NCBI RefSeq assembly: GCF_014529535.1
Contig: NW_023503616.1
Location: 4,216,001-4,280,000 of the forward strand
Direction: 5' to 3'
DNA length: 64,000 nt
Origin: Bradysia coprophila
Taxonomy: Eukaryota > Arthropoda > Insecta > Diptera > Sciaridae
Part shown: positions 41,776 to 55,700 of the stretch, one piece after another
Position numbering within the stretch: position 1 is the stretch's first letter
Layout: every line of letters begins with the position of its first letter
Position numbers and translations under genes: made by a program
Notes under the pieces: generated by a model
Seen by the model: the letters and a program-made list of their open reading frames with translations, nothing else
What the model was told of the DNA's origin: nothing
Databases searched by the model: none

Positions 41776-43997
41776 ATGGTTGTTGACGAAACTAAGCCCG
41801 CTGAGGACAGTTCAGTGGAAAACCAATCAAAGAAAGCGGCTAAGAAATTGGCTAAAGATGCTGCCAAGGCTGCCAAGGTATACTATTTCAAATGAAGCCA
41901 CAATTTGTTTACCTTTCTGAATCATCATTATGTAATTTAAGAAAGCTGAATATAAGGCCGCTTCTGCTCCGGCCGCAGAACCAGCTGACGATTCGAAAGA
42001 CTATTCCGAGGGAAAGTATGGCGTTTCGAAAATGATTCAGTCGGAAAATACGTTCTTGGAACGGAATTTTGTTAAGGTCAGCGAACTCTCGCAACACATT
42101 GACAAGGAACCAGTGTGGGTACGTGGACGTGTTCACACATCGCGATCCAAAGGCAAGCAATGTTTTCTGGTTTTACGTCAGCAAAGTAGTACTGTGCAGT
42201 GTTTAATCAACGTGAATGATGTTGTGTCCAAGCAAATGGTGAAATTTTCCGGAAAGTGAGTATCGGTTTTCTGCCTACCAGCACCTAATGTGATAATGTG
42301 TCGAAGCAACAGAGGTGAAAGTATTAATTGTTGAAATTCCAGCATCTCAAAGGAAAGCATCATCGACATTTATGTCCGACCGGTAACCGTAGCTGCCAAG
42401 ATCGAATTTTGTACAGAGCAGAATTTGGAACTGATTATTTTGGAAATATTTCTGGTATCAGCTGCCAAACCCCAACTGCCATTACAAATTGAAGATGCTT
42501 CGCGACCGGAACATAACGATGTAAGTCGGATGTTTTTTGTCAGTTGGCTGTTAAATACTTAAGAAATACTTTCGAAGGATGCTGAAGCGCTTCGAATTCG
42601 AGTCAATCAGGATACAAGGCTGGACAACAGAGTCCTCGATCTGAGAACTCCGGCCAATCAAGCAATCTTTCGAATTGAGGCTGGTGTGTGCAAATTGTTT
42701 CGTGATATCTTAACGGAAAGAGGCTTTGTAGAGATTCATACACCAAAAATCATATCTGCTGCCAGTGAGGGTGGAGCGAATGTATTTACAGTCAGTTACT
42801 TCAAAGGTAACTGCATTCTGAATGCGTAACTTTCAACGTTCTGATTTACGTTTTTGAAATTTTAGACTCTGCATACCTTGCTCAATCGCCACAATTGTAA
42901 GTGAATTGTCGTCCGTGTCAAATCAAGCCTTTGACCTAATTATTCTTTCGAATCGGCAGGTACAAACAAATGGCCATTGCGGCTGATTTCGATAAAGTGT
43001 TCACTGTTGGAGCGGTGTTCCGTGCTGAGGATTCAAATACCCATCGCCATTTAACGGAATTCGTTGGCTTGGATTTGGAAATGGCATTTAAATACCACTA
43101 CCACGAAGTGTTGAACACCATCGGCGATACTTTTACCCAAATGTTTAAGGGACTTCGTGATCAGTGAGTTTCAAATTAGCTTCAGAAACGACAAGCGTAC
43201 TATCTCTAAATGTGGCACATTGTTTAAAGTACTGCCTAGGTTTTGATATAAAATCTATTACTTCACGACCTCATCAGTTGTGTTTTGGTTGTCGTTAGCT
43301 TCACGTTTTGTTGTCATTTTTGCAGATACGCTAGAGAAATAGCCGCTGTTGGCCAGCAATATAACGTGGAACCGTTTAAGTTCTTGGAACCGCCGCTGAA
43401 ACTCGAATATTCGCAAGGTGTTGCCATGTTGCGTGAAGCAGGAATTGAAATGAACGACGATGAAGATTTGTCCACACCCAATGAGAAGCTACTCGGAAGA
43501 TTGGTTAAGGCTAAATATGACACCGATTTCTATATTTTGGACAAGTTCCCATTGGCCGTTCGACCATTCTACACTATGCCAGACCCAAGCAATCAGGTAA
43601 AGGAAAACACTTTTCCAAAGTCTTCCGTCTGGTCACGATTTATGTTGAATTTTACAGAAATGGTCCAATTCGTACGATATGTTCATGCGGGGCGAAGAAA
43701 TTTTATCTGGTGCGCAGCGTATTCATGATGCTGATTATTTGATCGAACGAGCCAAACATCATGCCATTGGTAAGATGTCGAGTGAACATGAGTGAATCAT
43801 GCACAGACATTTCAACTATACCTTTTCAATTAGATCTCAGCAAAATCGCTGCATACATCGAAGCTTTTCGATTCGGTTGTCCTCCTCACGCTGGCGGTGG
43901 TATTGGCATGGAACGAGTGGTTATGCTATACTTGGGACTTGATAATATCCGGAAGACATCCATGTTTCCTCGTGATCCGAAGCGTATCACTCCGTAA
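41776..43997 (+). CDS. AspRS: cytosolic aspartyl-tRNA synthetase
   Basis: Nine exons: 41776-41877, 41942-42255, 42343-42520, 42578-42806, 42866-42896, 42960-43163, 43326-43596, 43658-43769, 43834-43997; 1,605 bases, 534 residues. The Lys/Ala-rich N-terminal extension ([20 protein letters not shown]) is the tRNA-binding type of eukaryotic AspRS. The OB-fold anticodon domain reads [20 protein letters not shown]. The class II core follows: motif 1 region ([15 protein letters not shown]), motif 2 [15 protein letters not shown] and motif 3 [20 protein letters not shown]. The enzyme charges tRNA-Asp and in animals belongs to the multi-synthetase complex. Exon 5 is only 31 bases and codes [10 protein letters not shown], an essential part of the active site. 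The gene looks complete; AATAAA lies at 44135. Confidence 0.96.
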
Positions 43998-44134
43998 ATG
44001 TTCTTCTTTTTACCAAATGATTATATTCAAATGTGTTTTTGATTTGTGCTCCTCTAGCGGTTTCATCCATAGATTTTTTTTACTTACATTTTTCTAATTA
44101 CATCGCATTACATGTTGTGTAGTTGATGATTTTC

Positions 44135-44140
44135 AATAAA
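44135..44140 (+). terminator. poly(A) signal of AspRS
   Basis: AATAAA 138 bases past the AspRS stop, convergent with the 3' end of the cytochrome b5 gene. Confidence 0.55.
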
Positions 44141-44288
44141 AAATAATCTGAAATTTTAGCCATTTCGTTTATTGTAACTCTACGGGTTACAGTTTCCTTC
44201 CAAACTTAAAATTTTTCAAAATTAGTGTAAAATCAATCTGCAGACATATATAGTTAGAGACGAACATTCCTGATTGATTAATTCGTGA

Positions 44289-44803
44289 TCATACGCAAAA
44301 GAAGCATTTGAAACTTTTCTTTTTCTTCGCTACATCGGCATAAACGTTTTGACTTGTTTTTCCATTTGTATTGTTCCTATTAGATTTCTTGTCCTCCTAT
44401 AATAAAGAAAAGAATTCTCACTAGAGCAATCCATCCCATTCAACGGGGACACCATCTGTTAGTTACTTACTTCAACTAGTTCACCAATTTTCAATTGCTT
44501 CAACAACTTTTTCGCATCCCCCGAATGTCCAAAATCATCGAATCCTTTAGTTGCATCTCGTCCAGCCCATTCAGTTATTAATTCGCCACCACCTGGGTGC
44601 TTTATGGTAACAATGTAAAAAGAATCAGTTACAAATATTCCCAACCTGCCTGAATATCTTGTATTTGACCTTACATCGTCTAAGTAATTGGTCACATCGT
44701 ACACTGAATCTTTGATTATAATCCAACAAGGCTTTCCATCTAAACCATCGTTAACAGCCACATCCGTCAATTTATATCGATCAAAATCTACTTTCTCCGG
44801 CAT
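44289..44803 (-). CDS. small cytochrome b5 with basic, Cys-ended tail
   Basis: Exons 44803-44675, 44599-44471 and 44396-44289 join in phase 0 to 121 residues. The heme domain is clear: CWIIIKDSVYDVTNYLDD then HPGGGELITEWAGRDAT and FGHSGDA; the His of HPGG and the His of FGHS are the axial heme ligands. The 75-base first intron is open in frame, so a plain reading inserts 25 wrong residues before HPGG. At the end, GAA is followed by GTAAGT: reading on gives a short form ending EVSN (stop 44459), while splicing to 44396 gives a 35-residue tail rich in Asn and Lys ending KKKKSFKCFFCV. The tail has no membrane helix; basic residues with Cys suggest lipid anchoring. It is not a classical tail-anchored microsomal b5. 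It is an electron carrier; partners cannot be told. Confidence 0.8.
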
Positions 44804-45269
44804 TTCTTTAATATTTTATTAATTCTGTACACAATGCGGCTTGTCCACGATTGCATTCACGTACTGGCAACGTCTAACGTCTGAATTAATATTTATTAAA
44901 TCATTCGACGATGAGCGATTTTTTATTTCGATTAAAATTTTGATAAAAATCGTCTGTACACTAATAATGTTTAACAAAATACTTAACATAAGTGATCCGT
45001 ATCGGTACGACAATACATTGTAGTTGTAGACTACAATTTGTAGTATTTCCTTCATTATATTATAAACGTACGTGTGCTGAGCTTGAGCACGAGTAATTTG
45101 TTTGATAATGGATTTTGAGATAATATCAAGTAGTGCAAGCAACGCAAATCACTTTTGCCTCGTTGCCAGTATTTGATTCGAGAAATTTTCGATGCTTATA
45201 GCCTTTTGGTTAATGATAATCGTCTATAAATGAGCCTAAGTTGAAATCAGTGATACTTAACTCGACTAC
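44804..45269. other. stretch upstream of the cytochrome b5 gene
   Basis: Presumed promoter region of the minus-strand gene; nothing else recognised. Confidence 0.4.
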
Positions 45270-45980
45270 CCCAGAGAACACCATGTCCGGAGCGTTAGCG
45301 GAGGACTTGACGCAGTCTAACTTCCAAAAAAAGAACGAAGAAATTTTTTTGAGACGCGGCAACTATATATAGGCGAGAATTTAAGTTTCTTTCCTTTGGC
45401 CTGTATCACCACAAATCCTATTCTATCTTATTCGCGCTTCAAATACGAGCAAAACGAGCTATCACTCGACTATGTAACTTTAAAAATGCCGGAGATACAT
45501 CGTTTTGAAGTTGGTCATTTTGATAGAAAATGCACCAAATTAACGTTTTCCAAACAATCAAAATCTTTCAACTTACTCTGTATGTTTCTATCTGTCTATC
45601 TGTCTATCTATCGACGGTCGATCTCGGAAACTAGTCAGCCAATCTCCATGAAATTTTGCAGGAACCTCAGGGTGGGCATAAAAATGAAAATGTGATACGC
45701 CATTACCCCAGGAAAAACCAGAATTTTGTTTTATTGGCCTCGAAGTGGTTTCTGAGTGTGGTTTTCGAGGGTCGGGAACGTGTTTTCGGCTGTAGCTTAG
45801 CTGTATTGAAACCTACAGAGGCGTGCGACCCATCAAATGAAAGGTATTCGTAACACGATTCGAACAAAAAACGAAGTAAAAAATCGGGGCAGATTCGTTT
45901 GAGCTAGAGTGATTAGAGTGACCAAATTTTGAGCTACTCGAGCGTAGGATGAAAGGACTAATATTTTTTTGGGTTATGAA
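45270..45980. mobile_element. dispersed repeat with TCTATCTG run
   Basis: CTATCTGTCTATCTGTCTAT at 45591-45612 is followed by CGACGGTCGATCTCGGAAAC and CAATCTCCATGAAATTTTGC. Text of this kind (a GTCT run followed by TCTCGGAAACTAG...CCATGAAATTT) is recurrent in insect transposon-derived repeats. No transposase or polymerase frame is visible. Confidence 0.45.
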
Positions 45981-46232
45981 AGATAGAGAGTTACTTTCTT
46001 CGGCAAAGTCTCAGAGTTTTACGAGTAGAACAGAGGGGCATATGTGAAAAATGTCGAAAATTGGAAATGGGTGGGTCAATTATGTTTTTAGAGGTATTTC
46101 TTGAATGGTGGCAGATAGAGAGTTACTTTCTTCGGCAAAGTCTCAGAGTTTTACGAGTAGAAAAGAAGGGCATTTGTGAAAAATGTCGAAAGTTGGAAAT
46201 GGGTGGGTCAATTGGGGTTTTAGAGATATTTC
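45981..46232. repeat. tandem duplication, two 132-base units
   Basis: Copies at 45981-46112 and 46113-46232 share AGATAGAGAGTTACTTTCTT, CGGCAAAGTCTCAGAGTTTT and AAATGGGTGGGTCAATT with few differences; the second runs into the minisatellite. Confidence 0.88.
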
Positions 46233-46441
46233 TTTCGAATTTCGTCAAATTTTCGATTTTCGTCAAATTTTCGAATTTCGTCAAATTTTCGATTTGCGTC
46301 AAATTTTCGATTTGCGTGAAATTTTCGATTTTAGTCAAATTTTCGATTTTCGTCAAATTTTTGATTTTCGTCAAATTTTTGATTTTCGTCAAATTTTCGA
46401 TTTTCGTCAAATTTTCGAATTTCGTCAAATTTCCGAATTTC
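46232..46441. repeat. 18-base minisatellite, about 12 units
   Basis: The unit is GATTTTCGTCAAATTTTC with single-base variants. As 18 is a multiple of 3, several frames stay open, which explains the long low-complexity open frames here; they are not genes. Confidence 0.9.
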
Positions 46442-46493
46442 TGTTATAAACTGTTATAAAAAGCAGTGTTCTAAAACTTCTAAAACGACTGAT

Positions 46494-47014
46494 ATCCCAA
46501 CAAAAATCTCTTCGAGAAAAGTGTGACGCAGTCTTTGAAGTACAATTTCTAAAATGAATGATATCGCTAGAGTTGACGCTTTCAGCTTCGTTACGCAAAA
46601 ATTAAATTTTACACCCAATTTTAGTTCAAACAAGCTGACTTAGTTTTTCTCATCATCTGCCAAATAATTTGTACCAAAAAAATTTGACTGGAAACAACCA
46701 AAATTTTACCAAAAAAATCTGCGTCGCAAAGTGGCAAATGTTCAGGAACAGACCAGCAAGAAAATTTATCTGCCACATGCGACGCAGATTTTTTTGGTAA
46801 AATTTTGGTTGTTTCCAGTCAAACTTTTTTTTGGTAAAAATTATTTGGCAGATGATGAGAAAAACTAAGCCAGCTTGTTTGAACTAAAATTGGGTGTAAA
46901 ATTTAATTTTTGCGTAACGAAGCTGAAAGCGTCAACTCTAGCGATATCATTCATTTTAGAAATTGTACTTCAAAGACTGCGTCATTCTTTTCTCGAAGAG
47001 ATTTTTGTTGGGAT
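46494..47014. mobile_element. 521-base foldback: 235/237-base arms, about 97% identical, 49-base loop
   Basis: Left arm 46494-46728 starts ATCCCAACAAAAATCTCTTC and ends TCTGCGTCGCA; right arm 46778-47014 is its reverse complement with only about six differences. The 49-base spacer is unrelated. There is no coding capacity. It can be a foldback/MITE-type element, and any transcript would fold into long double-stranded RNA of hpRNA type. Clear target duplications were not found. Confidence 0.9.
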
Positions 47015-47914
47015 GGAATTATACGAGACAAATTCAAATCCAAGATTGACTGGAAAACGGCCAGCAAAGAAAAATCCAAAACATAAAAGGTATGTATTTG
47101 AGGTTTTGCTGTAATTATTGAACTTACGCCGAATAAACCTCTACCATCTATTAAAGGTCGTTGAAGGATTAACTCTTCAAAGAATTCAATCAATCTGTCG
47201 ATGGTATAAAACATTATTTTACCTGCAAAATAAAGTAATTCCAGGGATGACGTCAACTCATCCGTAGGAAATTAAAATTTTCATTGAACAAACTAACGGA
47301 GCTGCAGCTCTTACATTCCCACTATTTGTACACGATAAAGTTTTGTTTCATCGGTAGATTAGATTGAATCCTAGGACTATGACCTCCTAGGACTTCAGAA
47401 CTAGCACTCAGACAATTGGAAGTTTTAATAATACGGAGGACACGACATTGATATTGAGGTCCTTCCAACTATGGACTCTAAGAAGTAAAGGTGGAACGAA
47501 GAACACAGACTTCACCGGATTTTGTTAGTCCTGTGTCTAGGAAAGCTCAGTTTGACATTTTTTTTTATATATTAAGCTTGTAATGAGTAAAGAAAAAACA
47601 ACCGACGCTCGATAATGTATAATGCGTACGTATATTTTCAAATTCAAGACATTATTTTCTGAGACAAATTTTTGATTATCACGTTTTAAAATGACTAGAA
47701 GAAATTAAATTCAAAAAATTTAGGATATCTCCGCTGGTCAATGATTACAATTGATTATTCACTAAAAAATATACGACAATGAGATCAAAATATAAATTAA
47801 AAATAAATAAAATAAATTAAGAATAGATAAGCATATTCGTCTATATCGGCACACAGCTAACCACAAAACATTAAACGAAATAAAATATTCAAATAATTTG
47901 TTCAGCGTTGACAC
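47015..47914. other. intergenic stretch downstream of ICA69
   Basis: AT-rich, no gene recognised. It should contain the 3' UTR of the minus-strand ICA69 gene; no clear poly(A) hexamer for it was found. Confidence 0.4.
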
Positions 47915-50030
<2,116 letters not shown>

Positions 50031-51700
50031 CTGCGAGGAAAGAAAACACAATTAAAAAAAAAGAGTTTCTCCTACACTGATGAGGAGCGGATGGATGATA
50101 AGATTTGACAGAAGGATAAAGGTATCTGAAAACTGGGTTTACAGCACTACACTTATAGCGCTTATAGCACTCGCTTTTAATGCCACAAACATTAAATTTT
50201 AATCATTAAGTGTTCAGGATAACGTTGGCAGCTAGGTCTCGCAGTTCATGGGAGTAAAGGCAGTTGAAAACTTTAAATAATGAGAAGTATGTTGTACTTT
50301 AAAAGTTACTTTTTCAAAAATTAAATTCTTTCTGCCGTAAACTTATATTTTCGTCAAACGTTCGTTTCTTTAAAACCTTGAAAATTGTTACTATTTACAC
50401 TCGTTTTAATAACAGACTCCAAAATAACAAAATATTTTACTCGATGTACCCCTTGGAAACTCGTTTTCCTTCACGGACACTAACGTTAAAACTCTTTTCC
50501 CGAGGGCCTTCGCGAGTAAAACATTACACATGCTAATTGGCAAATTTTTATTTTGACTTGTGGTATTACAAACCTCCCATTCGTCAAAATAAAAATTTCC
50601 CAACTAGCATGTAATGTACTTACTCTTATTCGATAGTATAGAAGAATTTTTGTGTGTGGAAAGACGTGTGTTACCGCTTACAGCCTTGTTAAAAGTTTTG
50701 TTATTTGCAACTTCAAGATGAATAACTCTCTTTACCTGACCATGTTACTCAGTGAATCATTAAATTTAATCTCTAAATTGTGTGTTTCTTTCAACAAATT
50801 AGCTTACACTTACATATGATCGATATAGCTTATCACAGTAGTACAACAAACCATGATTTTATCCTAAAGAATAAATTTGAATTTCCCACGAAGCGACACA
50901 CGCCAAACAATTCCATCATGTAAACCCATTTACGGCTCCATTTTGTAAAGTGAACGTTTTCCGTGACAGATGTCGCGACAGTTCACACACAAGAAATTAT
51001 ACTTCAAGATTTTTTTTGGCAAAACGCGATTCGTTCGCTCAGCTGCTGTGTTAAAAGTTGTAAATATTCAACATTGATGAAATATAAATTACAGAAACCG
51101 TTCTAAGTGTTCGCAGTTACAATTCTCTTGATTATGTGTAATTAAATTTTGCTAATTTCTCGTTAGAAAACAATTTTTTCGTTATTTTATTCGTTTGAGC
51201 CATTTTTCGCTTTTGTCGGAAGTTCACGTAGTATTAATTCATAAAAGGAAGATGTCGATTTTTCGTTTAAATTTTTATATTAAGTGTTTTTGATGAAAAA
51301 AAATTGGGTGCAATGTGTTGGAAGTGAGGGCACAACAATATGAGATTCGGTTTGTTTTGGTTTTTCCAAACTATTAATGCATTTTCCATAATTTGAAGTT
51401 TTTCATTAACTTTCAAATGTCGGTTGAGATGGCGTTTGTCGTTGTCGCATTGTCGCACAAATCTGATTGGCTGAACAATTTCGATTTCAATGAAAATCGG
51501 AAGTAATATTTATCGATTTGGAAATTCGATTCCCTAATTTTAATTAATTTATAAAATTAATCCGACGATAATTGAGTGTTGAAATTCACGTTTTGAAAAA
51601 ATATTTTTGCGAATATTCTCGCATAATTTGGCAGACTCAAACGATTTTTCCAAGATGGCGTTTTCTTTCGCCGTGAAATTCAGCCAATCAGCGTCGTTAG
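50031..51700. other. divergent upstream region of ICA69 and E(bx)
   Basis: No coding sequence recognised. It contains the palindrome at 50522-50618 and presumably the ICA69 promoter and untranslated exons. Confidence 0.45.
50522..50618. repeat. about 97-base palindrome (34-base arms)
   Basis: CATTACACATGCTAATTGGC then AAATTTTTATTTTGAC pairs with GTCAAAATAAAAATTT then CCCAACTAGCATGTAATG, with a 30-base loop. The stem string TTTATTTTGAC also occurs in the palindrome at 40175, so the two may be related. Confidence 0.65.
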
Positions 51701-52731
51701 ATTCGTAAATTTTTCAGTCATTTCAGTTCTTCGCGTCGTAAGTACAATTTGTTTGCCTGCGTCTTTAGCGTTCAAAAAGTGAAATTCGGCTGTTAGTTGC
51801 AACATAAAATTATTCAATTCGCCCCAAAAAGAAATAAAGATGTGACATGTGGAACGTCAGTACAGTATTTGTAAACAAATTGTCTATAATTTATTTTCTT
51901 TTCGGGGGGACAAAGTGCCATGCACGCTTGGTGCAATCACCAATAGAACTGAAAATTCTACCGAAATCCAACAAAATAAGGTGAAATCATTTGCTGCTTA
52001 GTTTTGTGTTTACATTCTGTGAAGTTTTACCGGGATTTTCCTTCCAATATTATTTTTCGTAAATTTGTTGGTTACAATGGCGATCTATGGGGGATTGTAT
52101 GGTATAAACGCTTAAATCGAAATTCTTGCAATATTTTATGTTTAAAAGAAATTATAATTTTTTTTAACTTAAATCGTCTCAATCGGACGATTATTAGACT
52201 TTTATTGCAACTTTTTCTTTGGTGTTTCGACAATAGTGCTATTTCTGATAAGGTTCGATTCAAAAATATGAAATTAGCATCATCCTGAAATTGGAACATT
52301 TGTTTTAATAGTAAGTTAGGGGGAAAACATCCGATTTTTCGATAGATTTGATGTTACTCAGAGTTTCTTCGGTCGATTTTTTGAGCATTTGAACATTAGA
52401 ATTCTCATGAATTGATAACAATTGTTAGGCTCAGGTATTTGGAAAAAGTAGAGTAGATGGTTTAATACGTATATAACGAAAAAATTGTTGCCAAAACGTT
52501 ATTTAGATCAACAAACTTAAAAACAAATTTTTCGTTTCTTTTTTCAGATTTAAATAAAATCAAATTCAAGGTGTTGTAAGAGGTGATTATTAACAAGTGT
52601 AAAGTTGATCCATTTTTTATTCTCAAAATGTAAGTGACATCAGTGAAAGCAATCGAAAAAATAAAAAAATTTGTTCAGAGAGACTAAAGAAACAACACAA
52701 AACAGTAAACCAATCAAATTGTTTGACCAAA
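51701..52731 (+). promoter_or_regulatory. E(bx): likely promoter and 5' untranslated region of E(bx)
   Basis: TTTTTCAGTCATTTCAGTTC at about 51711 offers TCAGT-type initiators and is followed by a good GTAAGT donor at 51739 (GCGTCGTAAGTAC). A matching acceptor TTTTTTCAG lies before ATTTAAATAAAATC near 52548. This would make a short non-coding first exon and an 800-base intron. The proposal rests on motifs only. Confidence 0.35.
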
Positions 52732-55700
52732 ATGTCGGGAAGAGGTGCAAAGAGGCGTGGACGGCCACCAAAAACTCCGTCCATGGACCGAAAGTCAAAG
52801 TTTGAATATCATTTAGTAAAAAAACCGAAATATCTGATGAATCGGGGATCCGATTCCCAATTAAGTACACCGAACCGTTCGCGTGCTTCCTCACCGCAAG
52901 ACAGTGACGTGAGTCGACCGAGTATTTCCAGGCCATCAACTTCCCGTTTAGCTGGTCGACGAAGTAATACCCGTGGTGCTAGTAAAAGGGGAAAGCCGAG
53001 TGCATCACGAAATTCGTCATATTCGAAGAAAGGTGAGTCTGATAGCAACGCTTGAAATGAACAGTATCGGCATTTAAATTTTTATTCCATTGCAGATTTT
53101 GAATCCGAGTATCTATATGGTTCCGATTTTGGTGATTCGTCCGATGAACACGATCCAGACGATGATATGCTTATGTCGCCAAGTGAAACTGAAAGTCTAA
53201 CTGGAGATCACGACAGCGAAAGTGATTTTTCAATTAGTAGCTTTAGTAATGGCAGTGGTACAACGAAACCACGACAACCTAGTCCAGAACCGCTGTGGTT
53301 GCAGCAAAAGGATATTGTACCGTTAGAATTGCCAGAATCTTCCGATGATTTGCTTATACCGAAAGCGCAAGCTCTCAAGGCCACATCCATTTATGAAATT
53401 ATGCGACGATTCAAGTATTTGGTTCGTTTGTCGCCGTTCCGTTTGGAAGATTTTTGTGCAGCACTTTTAAGTGATGAACAAAGCGCTCTGCTTATCGAGA
53501 TCCACATTGCATTGATGAAGGCAATATTTCGCGAAGAAGACTCACAAGCAACGCATTTCGGACCGCTGGATCAGAAGGACAGCGTCAACATTACATTATA
53601 TCTAATTGATCAAGTCACTTGGCCAGAAGTATTGCGATGTTATGTGGAAAGTGATGCCTCGTTCGACAAAGACGTTCTAAACATATTGTCGACCAAGGAG
53701 TATCCCTTCACATCCATAGCCGATCGAATGGTAGTGTTGGAATTCCTAACCGATCATTTCTTGAGAACGACATCGGTACGTGACAATCTACTTCAAGAAG
53801 GTCCCATCCATTATGATGACCATTGTCGCATTTGCCATCGTTTGGGCGATTTGCTGTGTTGTGAAACATGTCCGGCCGTTTTTCATTTGGAATGTGTGGA
53901 TCCACCAATGGTCGACGTACCGACGGAAGACTGGCAGTGCAATATTTGCAAGTCGCATCAATTGTCAGGCGTGTCTGATTGCATATCGACACAGGAGAAA
54001 GAGGGTATGCTGTGCCGGCAAGAGCATCTCGGCTACGATCGGCATGGCAGAAAGTATTGGTTCGTGGCTCGACGCATTTTCGTCGAAACCGAGGATGGCA
54101 CTGAAAATTGGTACTACAGTTCAGTAGCGCAGTTCGAGCTGTTGATGTCGAAACTTGACGAAAAGGATATGGAGCTATCACTTTGCCGTGAATTGTCTGA
54201 CTTCAAAGATGAAATTGTCCGACAAATGAAAATAACGGAGAAAATGACTGAACAGCATAAGGGCAACAAAAAAAGTTACCTGGAAATTGAGAATCAGAGC
54301 ATTGCAAAGTTGTTGGATAAAAAAGATGTTGCAGATGTCGAGGAAAAGCCGGTTGAAGAGAAGGAAACCGAAGAGCCCGTAAAAGAACAGCAAAATGATG
54401 AGGAAGAAATTAATGTTGACGAAGTCAGTCCACCTAGACACAACACAAGGTTGAAGACTGGCACAATAACTCAGAAAGTAATAAATGTCGACGAACTGAA
54501 GCGTAAAAATTCCTTAACGGGTAAAGACGATCTAGGCAAACTTGGCATTGATTCGGACACAATGTTGACAAGACAAAAAGTTTCGCAAATATCCAATGGA
54601 ACTCTACTATTTCGACTCGGCATGGAAAATGCATTCAAAACTTACGTCAATCAATTCTCCACCAATACGATTGCATTGAACAAGCCTCAACGGAACGAGG
54701 AACGCGACAAGAAACGACATTTATCCCACAAGTTTTCGTTGACAACAGCCTCCGAATTCAAGTGGAATGGAGTGCTGAATGGGACACAAACCAGTATTAT
54801 CACAAGTTTAAGACAAACCATACTTGCCTTAGAGCAAGCCATTTCATCGCCGTTTATGCACGTCAATTGGAGTTCATTGCGTAAGCTATGGGTAGCAGCC
54901 GTTGCAAATTGCTCGAAACCGAAAGATTTTGCCAGAGTAGTAGCCATTCTTCAAGCATGTTTCAAAGGCTCAATTTTCGCCAATGTGTGGCACGAACAAT
55001 TGGGTCACACTAAACTGCAACGCATTACATCGGCAGAACGGGAAGAGAAAAAGAAACTGGAAAAGCGAGAAAAACGTGAACGTGATGACGAAGAGGAGCG
55101 CAATAGATTGGCTGTAAATTTTGTAAAATATTCGTTGGGATTCAAACATCAAGTATGGAAGCAGAAAGGTGAAGAGTATCGTATCCATGGACAGTGGGGT
55201 TGGATTTGGATGTCCTATGGTAGAAGGAGTCATATTCAGGATGCTGCCATCGACAAGATCAATCCCAACAAAATCATGCTTCATGTAAAGGACGGTGATG
55301 TGGATAAAGTTATTGAGGTCCGATCGAGTACGTTCGAATACTTCAAAACATTCAGCGATGGCGGTGACATTGACAACAGGCCAGATGAATTTAAAAATAT
55401 CACTCTGGCTCCAACTCTCAACGAGTTCGATTCCATCGACGTTTCGCGTGCTTTAACTGCTTCAGGTCGTTTACTCTATCCAAAAATTGCCAAGAAATCG
55501 AAACTGGATGATCTACTGGCACGCCGTATCGGTCTACGCGACAGTGAGGAACAAAAACTTGCAAGCAGTTCTGTGGATGAAGCTCTGGACGTTGGAAATG
55601 ATGATACACCTGCAAAGCCCGTTCCTCATCCGGTTGAAAAACAGTTGAACGAGATCATCGGAAATAAAAGCGCCACTGCAGCAACGTCAAATTCATCTCA

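Noticed and set aside
46232-46441. Regular short repeats resembling a CRISPR array
   Set aside because: There are no spacers; units are head-to-tail with a period of 18, in an insect nuclear context.
46061-46459. 132-codon open frame of FVKFSI repeats
   Set aside because: It is a reading of the 18-base minisatellite; the opposite strand and other frames are open for the same reason.
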